64,000 nt of DNA, taken from positions 62,001 to 126,000 of the forward strand of contig JAJAGP010000938.1 in the NCBI GenBank assembly GCA_025084515.1, in the 5' to 3' direction. How positions within the stretch are numbered: position 1 is the stretch's first letter; each line of letters opens with the position of its first letter. This stretch comes from Ancistrus triradiatus (Eukaryota > Chordata > Actinopteri > Siluriformes > Loricariidae). The notes beneath the pieces are model-generated. The model saw nothing but the letters and a program-made list of their open reading frames with translations. It made no database searches and was not told where the DNA came from. The translations under genes and the position numbers were made by a program. Positions 1 through 11,269 of this stretch are shown piece by piece.

Positions 1-393
1 TGCTCAAGTCAATGCCCATTTAGTGTAGTTAATTAACCTAACATGCATGTCTTTGGACTGTTGGAGGAAACCGGAGTACCCGGAGTAAACCCACGCAGAC
101 ACGGGGAGGACATGCAGACTCCACACAGAAAGGACCCAGGCACAAGGGGATCTACACAACATTAGGCAGGTGGTCTCAGTGTTATGGCTGATCTGTGTAT
201 ATTAGCAGCTGGCTAACACATGTATGAAGTCTGGGTGAAAGTGGGTTTAAGAACCACTTGTCTAAGGTTTTCAGAAGTACTGGAGCATGACAGATATACC
301 ATCTATCCCAGGCCGCTCCACCCTGGGATTGAACCCAGGACCTTCTTGCTGTGAGGCGACGATGCTACCCATCGAGCCACCGTGCCGCCCGCG
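1..393 (-). mobile_element. SINE-1 copy, tRNA-derived, interrupted
   Basis: Read on the minus strand, the unit starts near 390 with a tRNA-like head. An A box (TGGCTCGATGGG, 379-368) and a B box (GGTTCAATCCC, 335-325) have starts 44 nt apart, as in tRNA genes. A conserved body follows, with the common fish 'exact-line' text about 120-20. The body is broken at 141-306 by a foreign 166-bp segment flanked on both sides by CCCAGG. It is a retroposon, presumably once transcribed by Pol III and mobilised by a LINE. The left end may lie outside the window. Confidence 0.75.
141..306 (-). repeat. Inverted duplicate of 861-1027 inserted in SINE-1
   Basis: This segment is an almost perfect reverse complement of 861-1027 (a few mismatches around 241-252). 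It includes one terminal piece of Tc1-K plus non-transposon flank, so it was copied after Tc1-K had inserted at the source site. It sits between two CCCAGG copies (135-140 and 307-312) inside a SINE. Confidence 0.85.
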
Positions 394-860
394 CTGCTGA
401 AGGTGAATTAATGAATAAATGTGTGGATTAGGCTAGGACTGATTTCTTAAGGAAAGATTTGATGGTTCTGTCATTCTTCAGTAAAATAAGCAAGCCTCGT
501 TTTGTTTAAAAAAAAAAAAAAAAAAAAGACATTGTAAGACATTTTGTAGAATATTTTAAAATGACTTGTAATAAGGATAATATAATGTTTATTGTACAGC
601 TGTGTACTGTCACCACTATGTACTTACCGGTATAGATGTTTATCCTATGATGGTCTATAGCACCAACATGTACCGAAAAAGTACACTGAATCGGTTAAAG
701 GTTCTGGGATTATAAAGTGGGACCTCAGTAAACCTGTCAGCGATCCCTCTTCTTACTAAGCTACTAAAGCTAACACATCCCTTTAGTTGATTATTTTAAT
801 TTAGGTACCTGTGGCTTGACAGAAAGTGTAATTATTTCACAAGATCACATTATGATTTTG
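394..860. other. Spacer, no gene seen
   Basis: AT-rich sequence with a run of about 19 A at 509-527. It is the loop between the two inverted arms 141-306 and 861-1027. No coding or RNA feature is recognisable. Confidence 0.5.
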
Positions 861-973
861 ATGGATGGTATATCTGTCATGCTCCAGTACTTCTGAAAAC
901 CTTAGACAAGTGGTTTTTAAACTTACTTTCACCCAGACTTCATACATGTGTTAGCCAGCTGCTAATATACACA

Positions 974-1343
974 GATCAGCCATAACACTGAGACCACCTG
1001 CCTAATGTTGTGTAGATCCCCTTGTGCCCCCAAGACTTTTACTCATCACCCTCTGAAGGAGTTCTGTGGTATCTGTCACCAAGGTGTTAGCAGCAGATCC
1101 ATTAAATCTTGTATGTTGTGAGGTAGGGCCATCATGGGTTGGACTTCTTTGTCTAGCACATCCCACAGCTGCTTAGTCGGATTGAGATCATGGAGGGTTG
1201 TACTTGGTCTGCAACAATGTTTAGGTAGGTGGTAACATTCACGTGAATGCCAGGACACAAGTTTCCCAGCTGAACATTACCTAGAGCCTCACACTGTCAG
1301 TGGATTCTCTGCACCTGCTAAGTGGTTTTAATGTTATGGTGTA
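974..1343 (-). mobile_element. Tc1-K, internally deleted Tc1-like element
   Basis: Terminal inverted repeats can be read at 976-998 (CATAACACTGAGACCAC core) and 1321-1343. The interior keeps only the 3' part of a transposase on the minus strand (1258-1076). In it the LNPTKQLWDVLD motif matches the region around the third catalytic residue of Tc1 transposases, where the family has LNPIE; here the E is replaced by K. Non-autonomous. Confidence 0.75.
1076..1258 (-). pseudogene. Tc1-K transposase C-terminal fragment
   Basis: About 60 codons remain of a DDE transposase that normally has about 340. The recognisable block is LNPTKQLWDVLDKEV followed by the usual C-terminal helix region ending LLLTPW. 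The N-terminal DNA-binding part and the first two catalytic aspartates are missing. The catalytic E position reads K, so it could not act even as a fragment. Confidence 0.7.
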
Positions 1344-1348
1344 TACTG

Positions 1349-1790
1349 TACAACCACAAATCATAAACAGTTGGGACAGTATGGAAAAACACTGTCTCAC
1401 ATTGACCTTTATTTAATTTATGTTTCTTTTTTTCTGGTCGACTTCATTTTATTTGTTGATACACATCCATTCCTGCATTTCAGGCCTGCAACACATTCAA
1501 AAAAGGTTTTGACGGGCAATTTAGTATTAGTAATGAGATGATAATTTTCAAATGGGTGATGTCAACAGGTGTTTGTAATTGTGATTTGATACAAAGCAGT
1601 ATCCCACCAAAGGCTGATTCTTTGAGGAGCAAAGCTGGGCAGAGGACTTCCAGTTTGTCAACAAATGTATGAGAAAATTATTGAATGTATGAAAACCATG
1701 TTCCTCAAAGAAAGATTGGAAGGGATTTTCATAAACACTTTTTTTATTTGCATTTTCCATACCATCCCAACTGTTTCTGATGTTGTTGTA
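1349..1790. mobile_element. Tc1-E copy 1, non-autonomous
   Basis: Flanked by TA at 1349-1350 and 1789-1790. The ends read CAACCACAAATCATAAACAG at the left and a diverged reverse complement at the right, followed inward by the GTTGGGACAGTATGGAAA block that marks this family. About 440 bp, no transposase left. It abuts Tc1-K directly. Confidence 0.8.
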
Positions 1791-2815
1791 TGAATGTGCA
1801 TTATACTAGCTTAAACATTTTTCATCTTAATTCCACTGTGAGTAAAATTGATTTAAATCCTCCTGAAGCATGCCACATCATGACTGATTTTTTTTATCTG
1901 AGAAAAGAAAGTTACTGTCCAACAAGTCCTGTCAAGTGCTTCAATTACTTTGCATATACATCTCTAAAACGCTGTCAAAAACTCAAGTGCACGCTCCTTT
2001 TCATAGTCTATGTCATATTGACAAGCTGTCAGAATTGCACATTGCATAAGAGGATCTTTGTGAAAGTGGCTCAGTGCAGGACATCATTATGAGGGCTGTC
2101 GTTACTCCTCTCTCCCTTATCGGTCTGCTGTGGGAAAGTCTCCAGTGACATTACTAGGAAAGGGGACTGACAACATTCTGTTTTTAACGCAGGTGTTTTC
2201 AGTAGAATTATTGTCTTCAATACAGTAGAATGAAATGGGCCAGTTCTCATGTTTGGCCACAAACAGGCTAGAGAACTGGATTGTTTGTTGGTTGTTGAAT
2301 GTTGTATGTTAAGTAGTTGTTGTGTGGTAGTATATTAAGTTTATGAATGCTTTATTTCATTTCATGTCTGATATATGGCAAGATGACATTTAAATTGTTG
2401 CAAAGATCGTGTGTACTGGGCAGTTAAATGGTATGGCTGTATGCATGTATGCACCATATATACTTTGATTCAGGTTAATTGAGTACATTGGCTTCTATAT
2501 ATTAATTTGTGCAAACACAAGTCTCAGTCATCTTCAGTCTGCATTACACCATTGATAAACACTGAACATTGAACACTGAAAACGCAGCTAAACAATGGTG
2601 CAGTGGTGGAAGTCTGACGTGTGTGTGTGAGAGAGAGAAAGAGAGAGAAGGTGTTTGCAAGGTGTGTAGAGATCTTTTTTGTGAAAGATATTCATATTTT
2701 TCCGCTACTTATTTGTAACAAGCAGTAAATGGCAAGTGTATGTGCCTGTCCTGTTGTAAGGAGTACTGCTTGGTTTGTCCACCACTACCTGTATATTCTC
2801 TCTAACGTATTAATG
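1791..2815. other. Spacer, no gene seen
   Basis: AT-rich single-copy-looking sequence with a GT/GA-rich stretch around 2618-2650. The short open frames at 1790-2092 and 2071-2262 show no family motif, and I do not call them genes. Confidence 0.5.
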
Positions 2816-4446
2816 CAGTGGTGCTTAAGTTTGTGAACCCTGTAGAATTTTCTATATTTCTGCATAAATATGACCTAAAACATCATCAGACTTTCACACA
2901 AGTCCTAAAAGTAGATAAAGAGAACTCAGTTAAACAAATGAGACAAAAATATTATACTTGGTCATTTATTTATTGAGGAAAATGATCCAATATTACATGT
3001 GAGGGAGTGGCAAAAGTATGTGAACCTCTAGGATTAGCAGTTAATTTGAAGGTGAAATTAGAGTCAGGTGTTTTCAATCAATAGGATGACAATCAGGTGT
3101 GAGTGGCCACCCTGTTTTATTTAAAGAACAGGGATCTATCAAAGTCTGCTCTTCACAGCACATGTTTGTGGAAGTGTATCATGGCACGAACAAAGGATAT
3201 TTCTGAGGACCTCAGAAAAAAAGTTGTTGATGCTCATCAGGCTGGAAAAGGTTACAAAACCATCTCTAAAGAGTTTGGACTCCACCAATCCACAGTCAGA
3301 CAGATTGTGTACAAATGGAGGAAATTCAAGACCATGGTTACCCTCCCCAGGAGTGGTCGACAAACAAAAATCACTCCAAGAGCAAGGCATGTAATAGTTG
3401 GTGAGCTCACAACGGACCCAACTGAAGGCCTCTCTCACATTGGCTAATGTTAATGTTCATGAGTCCACCATCAGAAGAACACTGAACAACACTGGTGTGC
3501 ATGGCAGGGTTGCAAGGAGAAAGCCACTGCTCTCCAAAGAGAACATTGCTGCTCCTTTGCAGTTTGCTAAAGATCACGTGGACAAGCCAGAAGGCTATTG
3601 GAAGAAATGTTTTGTGGACGGATGAGAACAAAATAGAACTTTTTGGTTTAAAGAAAATTGCTTTTTAGAAGAAAAAAGCAAGAAAGGAAAGAGAAAGGAA
3701 AGGAAGGCAAAAAGGAAAGCACTGCATTCCAGCATAAGAACCTTATCCCATCTGTGAAACATGGTGGTGGTAGTATCATGGTTTGAGCCTGTTTTGCTGC
3801 ATCTGGGCCAGGACGGCTTGCCATCATTGATGGAACAATGAATTCTGAATTATATCAGTAAATTCTAAAGGAAAATGTCAGGACATCTGTCCATGAACTG
3901 AATCTCAAGAGAAGGTGGGTCATGCAGCAAGACAACGACCCTAAGCACACAAGCCTTTCTACCAAAGAATGGTTAAATAAGAATAAAGTTAATGTTTTGG
4001 AATGGCCAAGTCAAAGTCCTGACCTTAATCCAATCAGAATGTTGTGAAATGACCTGAAGTGAGCAGATAATGTGAGGAAACCCAGGAACATCCCAGAGTT
4101 GAAGCTGTTTTGTATGGAGCAATGGGCTAAAATTCATCCAAGCCGGTGTGCAGGACTGATCAACAGTTACAGGAAACGTTTAGTTGCAGTTATTGCTGCA
4201 CATGTAGGTCACACCAGATACTGAAAGCAAAGGTTCACATACTTTTGCCACCCACTAATATGTAACATTGAATCATTTTCCTCAAAAAATAAATGAAAAA
4301 GTATATTTTTGTCTCATTTGTTTAACTGGGTCTCTTTATTTTCTCTTTATCTATTTTATCATGAAAATCTGATGTTGTTTTAGGTCATATTTATGCAGAA
4401 ATACAGAAAATTCTGAAGGGTTCACAAACTTGTATACACACCACTG
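2816..4446 (+). mobile_element. Tc1-A copy 1, near full length
   Basis: About 1.63 kb, starting CAGTGGTGCTTAAGTTTGTG and ending with the reverse complement (CACCACTG at 4439-4446). The ends are about 30 bp plus subterminal repeats containing a second copy of the end motif (around 3020 and 4230), as in IR/DR-type Tc1 elements. It holds a broken transposase (3181-4224). A GA-rich expansion at about 3660-3718 is absent from the copy at 60577. Confidence 0.9.
3181..4224 (+). pseudogene. Tc1-A transposase, frameshifted
   Basis: The start ATG is followed by MARTKDISEDLRKKVVDAHQ, then a paired-like helix-turn-helix (HQSTVRQIVYKWRKF) and a GRQTK AT-hook-like motif. The frame breaks near 3415 (small deletion), continues in another frame to about 3625 (HGRVARRKPLL), and then hits the GA-rich expansion. 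The catalytic DD34E blocks are still legible as DNA: WTDE near 3615, QQDNDPKH near 3930 and SPDLNPI near 4017. The frame would end HTRY-stop at 4224. Several stops and shifts make it inactive. Normal length is about 340 aa. Confidence 0.85.
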
Positions 4447-5145
4447 TATATAAACTGATCAGCCAATCAGTGGATCGATGCATTTTTGAAGTCCATCGTA
4501 CTGTTGTCTTAAGTGTTAGAACTTTCCCCTAGACTGGCTTTTAACAGTAGTTTCTGTAACTATTGTGAATTTCCATAAATTTGGCATGGGTTTAGCATGT
4601 ATATAACAATTCAGGCTTTGGACAGATGATGGTATTACACATGTCCCTTCAGCAGTATCTCTGATGCATTTCCGTATTGTTTGCATGCAGTTTTCTTGTG
4701 AAAATACCCTTTATATTAACAATACAGTAAATAAAAAGGCTATGTAACTATGGTAATGTCTGTTCAATGTCTATTTCAGTCAACGTCCTGTTTTATAGAG
4801 GATAATGTGTTTGTTAAACATATACACACATACAAACTTTTAGGATGGCTTATCCTGACTGCAATCATGTGTTATAGTAATAGTTTATGCCAAGATGACA
4901 GATTTATGCTGACATATAGTAAGTATCTTACTGTAAATTAACATCTAAATCAGTCGTAATGGTAATGTGAAAGTTGACAAGGGTGACTGAAAAAAAATAT
5001 CAGTAGTGTTGAGCATTTTCCAGAGGCACTGCTACATCTTCTGTACTTGTCGCCTGGAGGTGACAAAACCATAAAAACCTCCTGTAAGACACCTCGATAG
5101 TGAAGGTCTTCACACTGACAGTAACACTATAACAAGGTTTTCAGT
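4447..5145. other. Spacer, no gene seen
   Basis: AT-rich. It begins with a short ACTGATCAGCCA string resembling a Tc1 end motif (4455-4466). No gene or complete element is recognised. Confidence 0.4.
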
Positions 5146-5351
5146 TTCAACTTTAAGTCAGTTTTACTGTCATTTCAATGATGTACAGTGTGTTCAGTAC
5201 GCAGTGAAATGAAGTGACATTCCTCCAGGACCTACAGGTGCTATATAACAAGACAAGGCTTTGATACACAACACAGAACTAACTAATACCATGTAATACT
5301 ATGTAAAGTGCACATGTGCAAGACAGAACAGTGCAGTACAAAACAGTCAGT
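5146..5351. repeat. Probable dispersed repeat fragment, unclassified
   Basis: Contains GTCATTTCAATGATGTACAG and GTGAAATGAAGTGACATTCC, strings that resemble a common fish repeat. No target duplications or ends are visible. Class uncertain. Confidence 0.35.
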
Positions 5352-5798
5352 TCCCAGATCCCAAAAGTCTTGGGGATCATCAAGATGTGTTCTGGAAATA
5401 TTGGGACGAGCTTTATTGATCTTTTTGCTCAGTAGTGTTTTTCATCTTGGAACTCTGCCATGCAAGCCATTTTTGCCCAGTCTCTTTCTTATGGTGGAGG
5501 CATGAACACTGACCTTAACTGAGGCAAGTGAGACCTGCAGTTCTTTGGATGTTGTTGTGGGGTCTTTTGTGACCTCTTGCATGGGTCATCGCTGCGCTCT
5601 TGGGTTAATTTTGGTCGGCCGGTCACTCCTAGGAAGGTTCGCCACTGTTCCATGTCTTCGCCATTTGTGGATAATGGCTCTCACTGTGGTTCACTGGAGT
5701 CCCAAAGCTTTAGAAATGGCTTTATAACCCTGTCCAGATTGATAGATCTCAATTACTTTCTTTCTCAATTGTTCCTGAATTTCTTTGGATCTCGGCAT
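5352..5798 (-). pseudogene. Tc1-B transposase, N-terminal half
   Basis: The ATG is at 5798 (minus), followed by MPRSKEIQEQLRKKVIEI and then a helix-turn-helix, NLPRS and the VSLASVKVSVHAST region. In-frame stops interrupt it at several points, and the sequence ends near the DDPQDFW block, before the catalytic core is complete. Inactive relic. Confidence 0.8.
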
Positions 5799-6175
5799 GA
5801 TGTGTAGCTTTTAAGGATCTTTTGGTGTACTTCACTTTGTCAGGCAGGTCCTATTTAAGTGATGTCCTGATTCAGAACAGGTGTGGCAATAATCAGGCCT
5901 GGGTCTGGCTAGAGACAGTGAACTCAGGTGTGATTAAAAAAATAGTTAAGTTATTTTTTAACAAGGGGGCAATCACTTTTTCACACAAGGCCATGTAGGT
6001 TTGGATTTTTTCTCCCTTAAGAATAAACACGTTCATTTAAAAACTGCATTTTGTGTTTACTTGTGTTTTCTTTGACTAATATTTAAATTGGTTTGATGTT
6101 CCGAAACATTAAGTGTGAAAAACATGCAAAAAAATAGGAAATCAGGAAGGGGGCAAACACTTTTTCACACCACTT
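5352..6175 (-). mobile_element. Tc1-B copy 1, 3'-truncated
   Basis: The right end (6135-6175) is the 5' terminus read on the minus strand: CACTTTAG edge and GGGGGCAAACACTTTTTCAC, with a second subterminal copy near 5967. The element is cut at about 5352 in the middle of the transposase. Only the N-terminal half of the gene remains. Confidence 0.85.
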
Positions 6176-8384
6176 TAGTTTATTTTATAAATATAATTAT
6201 AATTTATAAAATTATAATTTAGCAGCAAAAAAGTTAGTTGTGCAGAATTTTAAGGGCCGGGAACATTTTGTTTCTGTGTGTGTGTGTTGTGTAGCGTATC
6301 GTACAGTTCATCTTACTGAGACAGTATTTAGTCGAGTCTCTGGTTGTTGAGTCTGTAGGCTGGTAGGTAGAAACTGTTTTCTCTAGCGCTTAAGTAAAGT
6401 AAGTTTCATTTTGGCTGCGTTATACCACATTAAATGAGCCAGCAGTGCTATGTTCCTTAATGTTAAGGCATGGCAAAACGATGTGTTAAAAATATGTCAC
6501 TTGGCATAGCTGTTATATCTTGATAACTGAAAAAATTTGCTAATGTAGCAACGTGACCACCATTCTTACGTCACTAACAATTTACCAAACTGTTGCATTT
6601 AAAAGTCTTCACAAACGAACTTTACAGCAATGGGTCTAGAGCCCTAATAATGCTAAAATTCCAGTGGCAGGAACCTATGGAGAGGGAATATGAAAACAAC
6701 AAACAAACTTTAAAGCAGCAAATCTTAAAAGGTGAACTCATCCTATTCTGACAAACACTGTATTGAATGGGATGACAGTTATAATGACTGGACCATTCTG
6801 CGTTTCGAGCCGTTGAATTAATGCTTTTCAAAATGATCTGGCTATAGACTGTATGATGGAGGATCTATTTGCTTATGAATGACACCAAAATGCCATCTGC
6901 AGGCAGAACTGTGAACGTGCTGATTAGGTTCTACATTCTGGTGAACCATCAGTGCTAGTATTAACCATGAATGAGGTGGTATATAAACACTTACAAACGT
7001 TTGTCCACATTACCCAATTGTTTTATTGTAAATTTCAAGCTACGTTTTGGAGTCTGTGGCTTTGACTGGGAAAAAAGAAAATCCCTTGCCCTGCCAGCCC
7101 TATCAGGTTTAAGATCTTCAGACAAAAGTGTTATGTGGTCTTATGGTCAAAATACTGACCTTACTTGATCAAGTGCAACACAAGCTTTACAGATAAGAAG
7201 AGCAATATAATGGACTACAATGAAAAGACTGTGTGGTAATTATTTGTGTCTTGTCGAGAGAAGGGATCCTGGCCTCCCGGTGATTCAAATCTTTGAAGTG
7301 GTGCAACAACAAAACAGCTCACGATAGCGTGAGACAAATATCAGCTTGCTCTTGCTGAAATTACATAACTTTTTCTTGAACTCCACTCTCCCAAAATATG
7401 TAATATGCCTGTAACTTGGGACTCTTCCATCGAAAATGGTCTTTTCTAAGTATTTGAGAAGTATTTAAATAGATATTAATATTTTACATGTCACATCAAA
7501 CTGAAAGCTGACTGAACTTTGATACAGAAATGACTGAATGGTTTTAATATTTATGACTGAAGATATCTTCAAACATCTGAATTTTGTTGGTTACCTTTGA
7601 TCATTGCAAAGTAGAATACACAGTATATCTTCTCAAATATATCTCTTGGTGGACCTTGTAGGACTTTGCAGAAATATGATGCTCGTGGTATTATGAGCAA
7701 GATGTGCAAGCCTACTTATGCATGAATACTAAATTTACCTTTCTAAAAATAGTGTTATTAGTTGGGTTCACAGATATATTATAGCACAAGGAGATAAGGA
7801 AGAAGGGCTCCCAAACAGTGTTAATTCATTTTCCTTATCTGCTGATGGCAGAGCTGCCAGGCTCCAAGATGATCCCATGCCTGCTCTCTTTGTGCTCTGG
7901 TGCTTTTGTGAAATTATCTCAGTAAACTGCTCCTTTCTTACTTTAAACTTTTCTTGTGGTTGCCCTTTCATGTCACGATGTGGTGATAAGCGACACGGTT
8001 AGACCAAAATATCCTGAGCCTGGTTAACACTGTCATATCAACTCTGTTTAGAAATTGTAATTCTGCTGTTCTACCACAGGATAGCTTATGGTTGCAACAT
8101 GTCAGGGTCATCGTGGAGATTTAGGGAAACTGATGAGATAAGTAGAATAAGTGTTAAGGGTAAAATGTGCTGCTTTTTGGTTAAATGGGGGATTATCAGG
8201 TTTTATTTTATAAATAGGCCAGAGCTTATAACACACATTGTAGGTGTAACATGTAACGATACTGCAAGTAATGAGTAGATGAAATATTAGTGAAACTAGA
8301 CACTGCTGTGTTTTCAATTTCATTACATGTAGTAAATGAATAAAAATTATTCATGCCACTTTCAGTTTAGTATGGTCTAAAAAC
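6176..8384. other. Spacer, no gene seen
   Basis: About 2.2 kb of AT-rich sequence without a recognisable mobile element or coding exon. Short open frames (for example 6971-7168, 7768-7971, 8108-8323) have no family motif. Confidence 0.5.
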
Positions 8385-8399
8385 CTACACAGATCAGCC

Positions 8400-8600
8400 A
8401 AAATATTATGAATAATGCCTCACAACTCCAGAGATCCCTGGTTTGATTCCCAGCTCAGGCCCTGCTGGTGTGGATATGATTTAGGTCAAGCGGTGTCTCT
8501 AAAGTTGCCCCATTGTGAGTGTGTTTGTGTGGCACCATTGTCTAGGGTTCTAGTCTAGGGTTCTAGTCAGCAAGTTGGATGTAGGATAAATGGATCAGTG
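8400..8600 (+). repeat. SINE-like relic
   Basis: Contains GGTTTGATTCCCAGCTCAGG, a degraded B-box-like string, followed by text similar to the body of fish SINE families (a GTGAGTGTGTTTGTGTG block) and a small direct duplication GTCTAGGGTTCTA at about 8549-8575. Too decayed to assign. Confidence 0.4.
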
Positions 8601-8639
8601 TAAAGACATAAGAAACTGGACAAGGACAAGGGCCAATTT

Positions 8640-9237
8640 ATGGACAGACTACTGGGTCAATGAAACAGCAAGGCTTGTGGGATGCTCCTCGTCAGCAGTA
8701 GTGAGGAGGAAGGACTAACCACAAGCATGTGACAGGGTGTTGGATGCTCAAGATTCCTAAGCAACGAATGCTATCCTGTCTGGTCTGAACTGACAGAGGG
8801 GCTACTGTGGTACACTCCCTCTGAAATATTAAAAATGTGTCATAACCAAGAGTGCATTGCAAAAAGTGCTAAATATATCACCCCCCAGTCCACTGTTCAA
8901 AGGACATATGAGTATCAGAACTGAAACAATGGAAGAAAGTTGCCTAGTCTTGTGTTCTTGTGCAGCTTTCATACAGAGTTGATGGCACCAGACCGGACTG
9001 TGGGAAACTGACAAGAAGGAGGATGGATTGTGATGCTCTGAGCAATTTTCTGCTGAGAAATCCTGGGTTGTTCATCTGGACACCAATTTGACACGTACCA
9101 GCTACAAAAAAACTTGAGGACCAAGTGGTCGTAATTGTTTTGACTCATCAGTATGTGTATGCAATGTGTGATTTTTTTTTTTTTTTTTTTTACATATCGA
9201 ATGCATGTACACCCCATCCACCCTGCCCACACTGCAA
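8640..9237 (+). mobile_element. Tc1-G relic
   Basis: Plus-strand remains of a Tc1-like transposase gene. The order of conserved strings (AGACTACTGGGTCAATGAAAC, then the GTGACAGGGTGTTGGATG, TGGAAGAAAGTTGCCTAGTC and CAATTTGACACGTACCA blocks) follows a fish Tc1 family. A poly-T run at 9172-9192 interrupts it. Many stops; ends not visible. Confidence 0.6.
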
Positions 9238-9814
9238 TTCCAGTGTTTGTTAAAACTATTGATTTCTTTTAAATGACTTTCTGTCTAAATGGTAATGACT
9301 AAGGATGGACCTTTCGTTTGCAAGCTCCATGAATGCTTTTAAAATATCCTTAAAATATGTTCACATAATTTGCTATCTTTAATAGGCATTGTGATTTAAT
9401 TAAATTTTGTGATACACAATGCTCCCAATAGTTACTTTTTAGCAGTGGTGTGCAGTCAGGCCCTACTAAGCCTTCACACGAGGGGTAACAAACAGGTGTA
9501 TGTAAATATTGTATAAATATTTATTCCATGAATAGAGTAATATAAAAACATCAACCAATTCCAATTGCTATTCTGTGTTTTCTTGGTTGCTAAAGGACAC
9601 ATATCTTACTGAGAGTAGTACTAACAAATAAAAACTGCTTATTAGAATGGCTCCTGTCTAGGTGCTGTGTGCCCCTTCTGGTGGCATTTTAAAGGGTTTG
9701 GTACTGTTAGTCTATTCACAAAATTACAAGATATCTGACCAATCAGATTTATGATATTCACTACAGAGACTGGTCCATAGCTGTCAATCTCTTCTCGGCA
9801 TACTCTATGCACTT
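9238..9814. other. Spacer, no gene seen
   Basis: AT-rich sequence with no recognised element. The minus-strand open frame 9642-9989 runs into SINE-1 text and is not a gene. Confidence 0.4.
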
Positions 9815-10013
9815 TAGTGACACCAATTAACCTAACACGCATGCCGTTGGACTGTGGAAGGAAACCAGAGTACCCGGAGTGAACCCACGTTGACGACATG
9901 CAAACTCCACACAGAATGGACCCAGACTGCTTCACCTGGGGATTGAACCTAGGACCTTCTTGCTGTGAAGCAATGGTGCTACCCACCAAGCCACCGTGTC
10001 ACTGGCTACCACA
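9815..10013 (-). mobile_element. SINE-1 copy 2
   Basis: Same family as the copy at 1-393. The A box lies at 9993-9982 and the B box (GGTTCAATCCC) at 9949-9939 on the minus strand, starts 44 nt apart. Body text runs down to about 9820. Unlike the first copy it is uninterrupted, which shows the ancestral join at the insertion point. Confidence 0.75.
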
Positions 10014-10056
10014 TTATAACATTATTAAAATAATCTATATAATAATAATATTTCCA

Positions 10057-11250
10057 TGTGTGAGTGGTATGCAAAGAACAGGGATCTATCAAAGTCTGCT
10101 CTTCACATCACACGTTTGTGGAAGTGTATCATGGCACAAACAAAGGAGATTTCTGAGGACTTCAGAAAAAGAGTTGCTGATGCTCATTAGGCTGGAAAAG
10201 GTTACAAAACCATCTCTAAAGAGTTTGGACTCCACCAATCCACAGTCGGACAGATTGTGTACAAATGGAGGAAATTCAAGACCATTGTTACCCTCCCCAG
10301 GAGTGGTCGACCAACAAAGTTCACTCCAAGAGCAAGATGTGTAACAGTTGGTGAGGTCACAAAGGACCGCAAGGTAACTTCAAAGCAACTGAAGACCTCT
10401 CTCACATTGGCTAATGTTAATGCTCTTGAGTCCACCATCAGAAGAACACTGAACAACAATGGTGTGCATGGCAGGGTTGCAAGGAGAAAGGAGAAAGAAC
10501 ATTGCTGCTCGTCTGCAGTTTGCTAAAGATGACGTGGACAAGTCAGAAGGCTATTGGAAGAATGTTTTGTGGACTCATGAGACCAAAATAGAACTTTTTG
10601 ATTTAAAGGAAAAGCGTTATGCTTGGAGAAAGGAAAACACCGAAAAAACATGGTGGTGGTAGTATCATGGTTTGGGTCTGTTTTGCTGCATCTGGGCCAG
10701 GACGACTTGCCATCATTGATGGAACAATGAATTTTGAATTATATCAGTGAATTCTAAAGGAAAACATCAGGACATCTGTCCATGAACTGAATCTCAAGAG
10801 AAGGTGGGTCATGCAGCAAGACAATGACCCTAAGCACACAAGTCGTTCTACCAAAGAAAGGTTAAATAAGAATAAAGTTCATGTTTTGGAATGGCCAAGA
10901 CAAATTCCTGACCTTAATCCAATCAAAATGTTGTGAAAGGACCTGAAGTGAGCAGTTAATGTGAGGAAACCCACCAACATCAACATCCCAGCAGTTATTG
11001 CTGCACAGGGGGGTCACACCAGATACTGAAATCAGAGGTTCACATACTTTTGCCACTCACTAATATGTGATATTGGATCATTTTCCTCAATAAATAAGTG
11101 ACAAAGTATAATATTTTTGTCTCATTTTGTTTAACTGGGTTCTTTTTATCTACTTTTAGAACTTGTGTGAAAATCTGATGATGTTTTAGGTCAAATTTAT
11201 GCAGAAATACAGAAAATTCTAAATGGTTCACAAACTTTTAAGCACCACTG
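10057..11250 (+). mobile_element. Tc1-A copy 2, 5'-truncated
   Basis: Begins inside the element (GTGTGAGTGG at 10058-10067), so about 270 bp of the 5' end is missing. It runs to the intact 3' terminus (CACCACTG at 11243-11250). A deletion near 10985-10990 removes about 100 bp of transposase C-terminus. It follows a SINE-1 copy at about 45 bp and precedes Tc1-B copy 2 by 19 bp. Confidence 0.85.
10131..11029 (+). pseudogene. Tc1-A transposase, broken
   Basis: The ATG at 10131 opens MAQTKEISEDFRKRVADAH and then meets a TAG where other copies have a glutamine codon. The frame is readable again from about 10257 (YKWRKFKTIVTLPRSGRPTK) to 10490, and from 10530 (FAKDDVDKSEGYWKNVLW). The first catalytic block reads WTHE instead of WTDE, so the first catalytic aspartate is lost. 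The QQDNDPKHTS block is kept; the third block is followed by a large deletion. Inactive. Confidence 0.85.
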
Positions 11251-11269
11251 TAAGTAGATATAATATTTA

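Noticed and set aside
325..379. tRNA gene
   Set aside because: A and B boxes are well spaced, but no cloverleaf acceptor stem closes, and similar units recur, so these are SINE heads.
9898..10344. 148-codon plus-strand open frame
   Set aside because: It runs out of SINE-1 antisense text into the wrong frame of Tc1-A; the true transposase frame differs.
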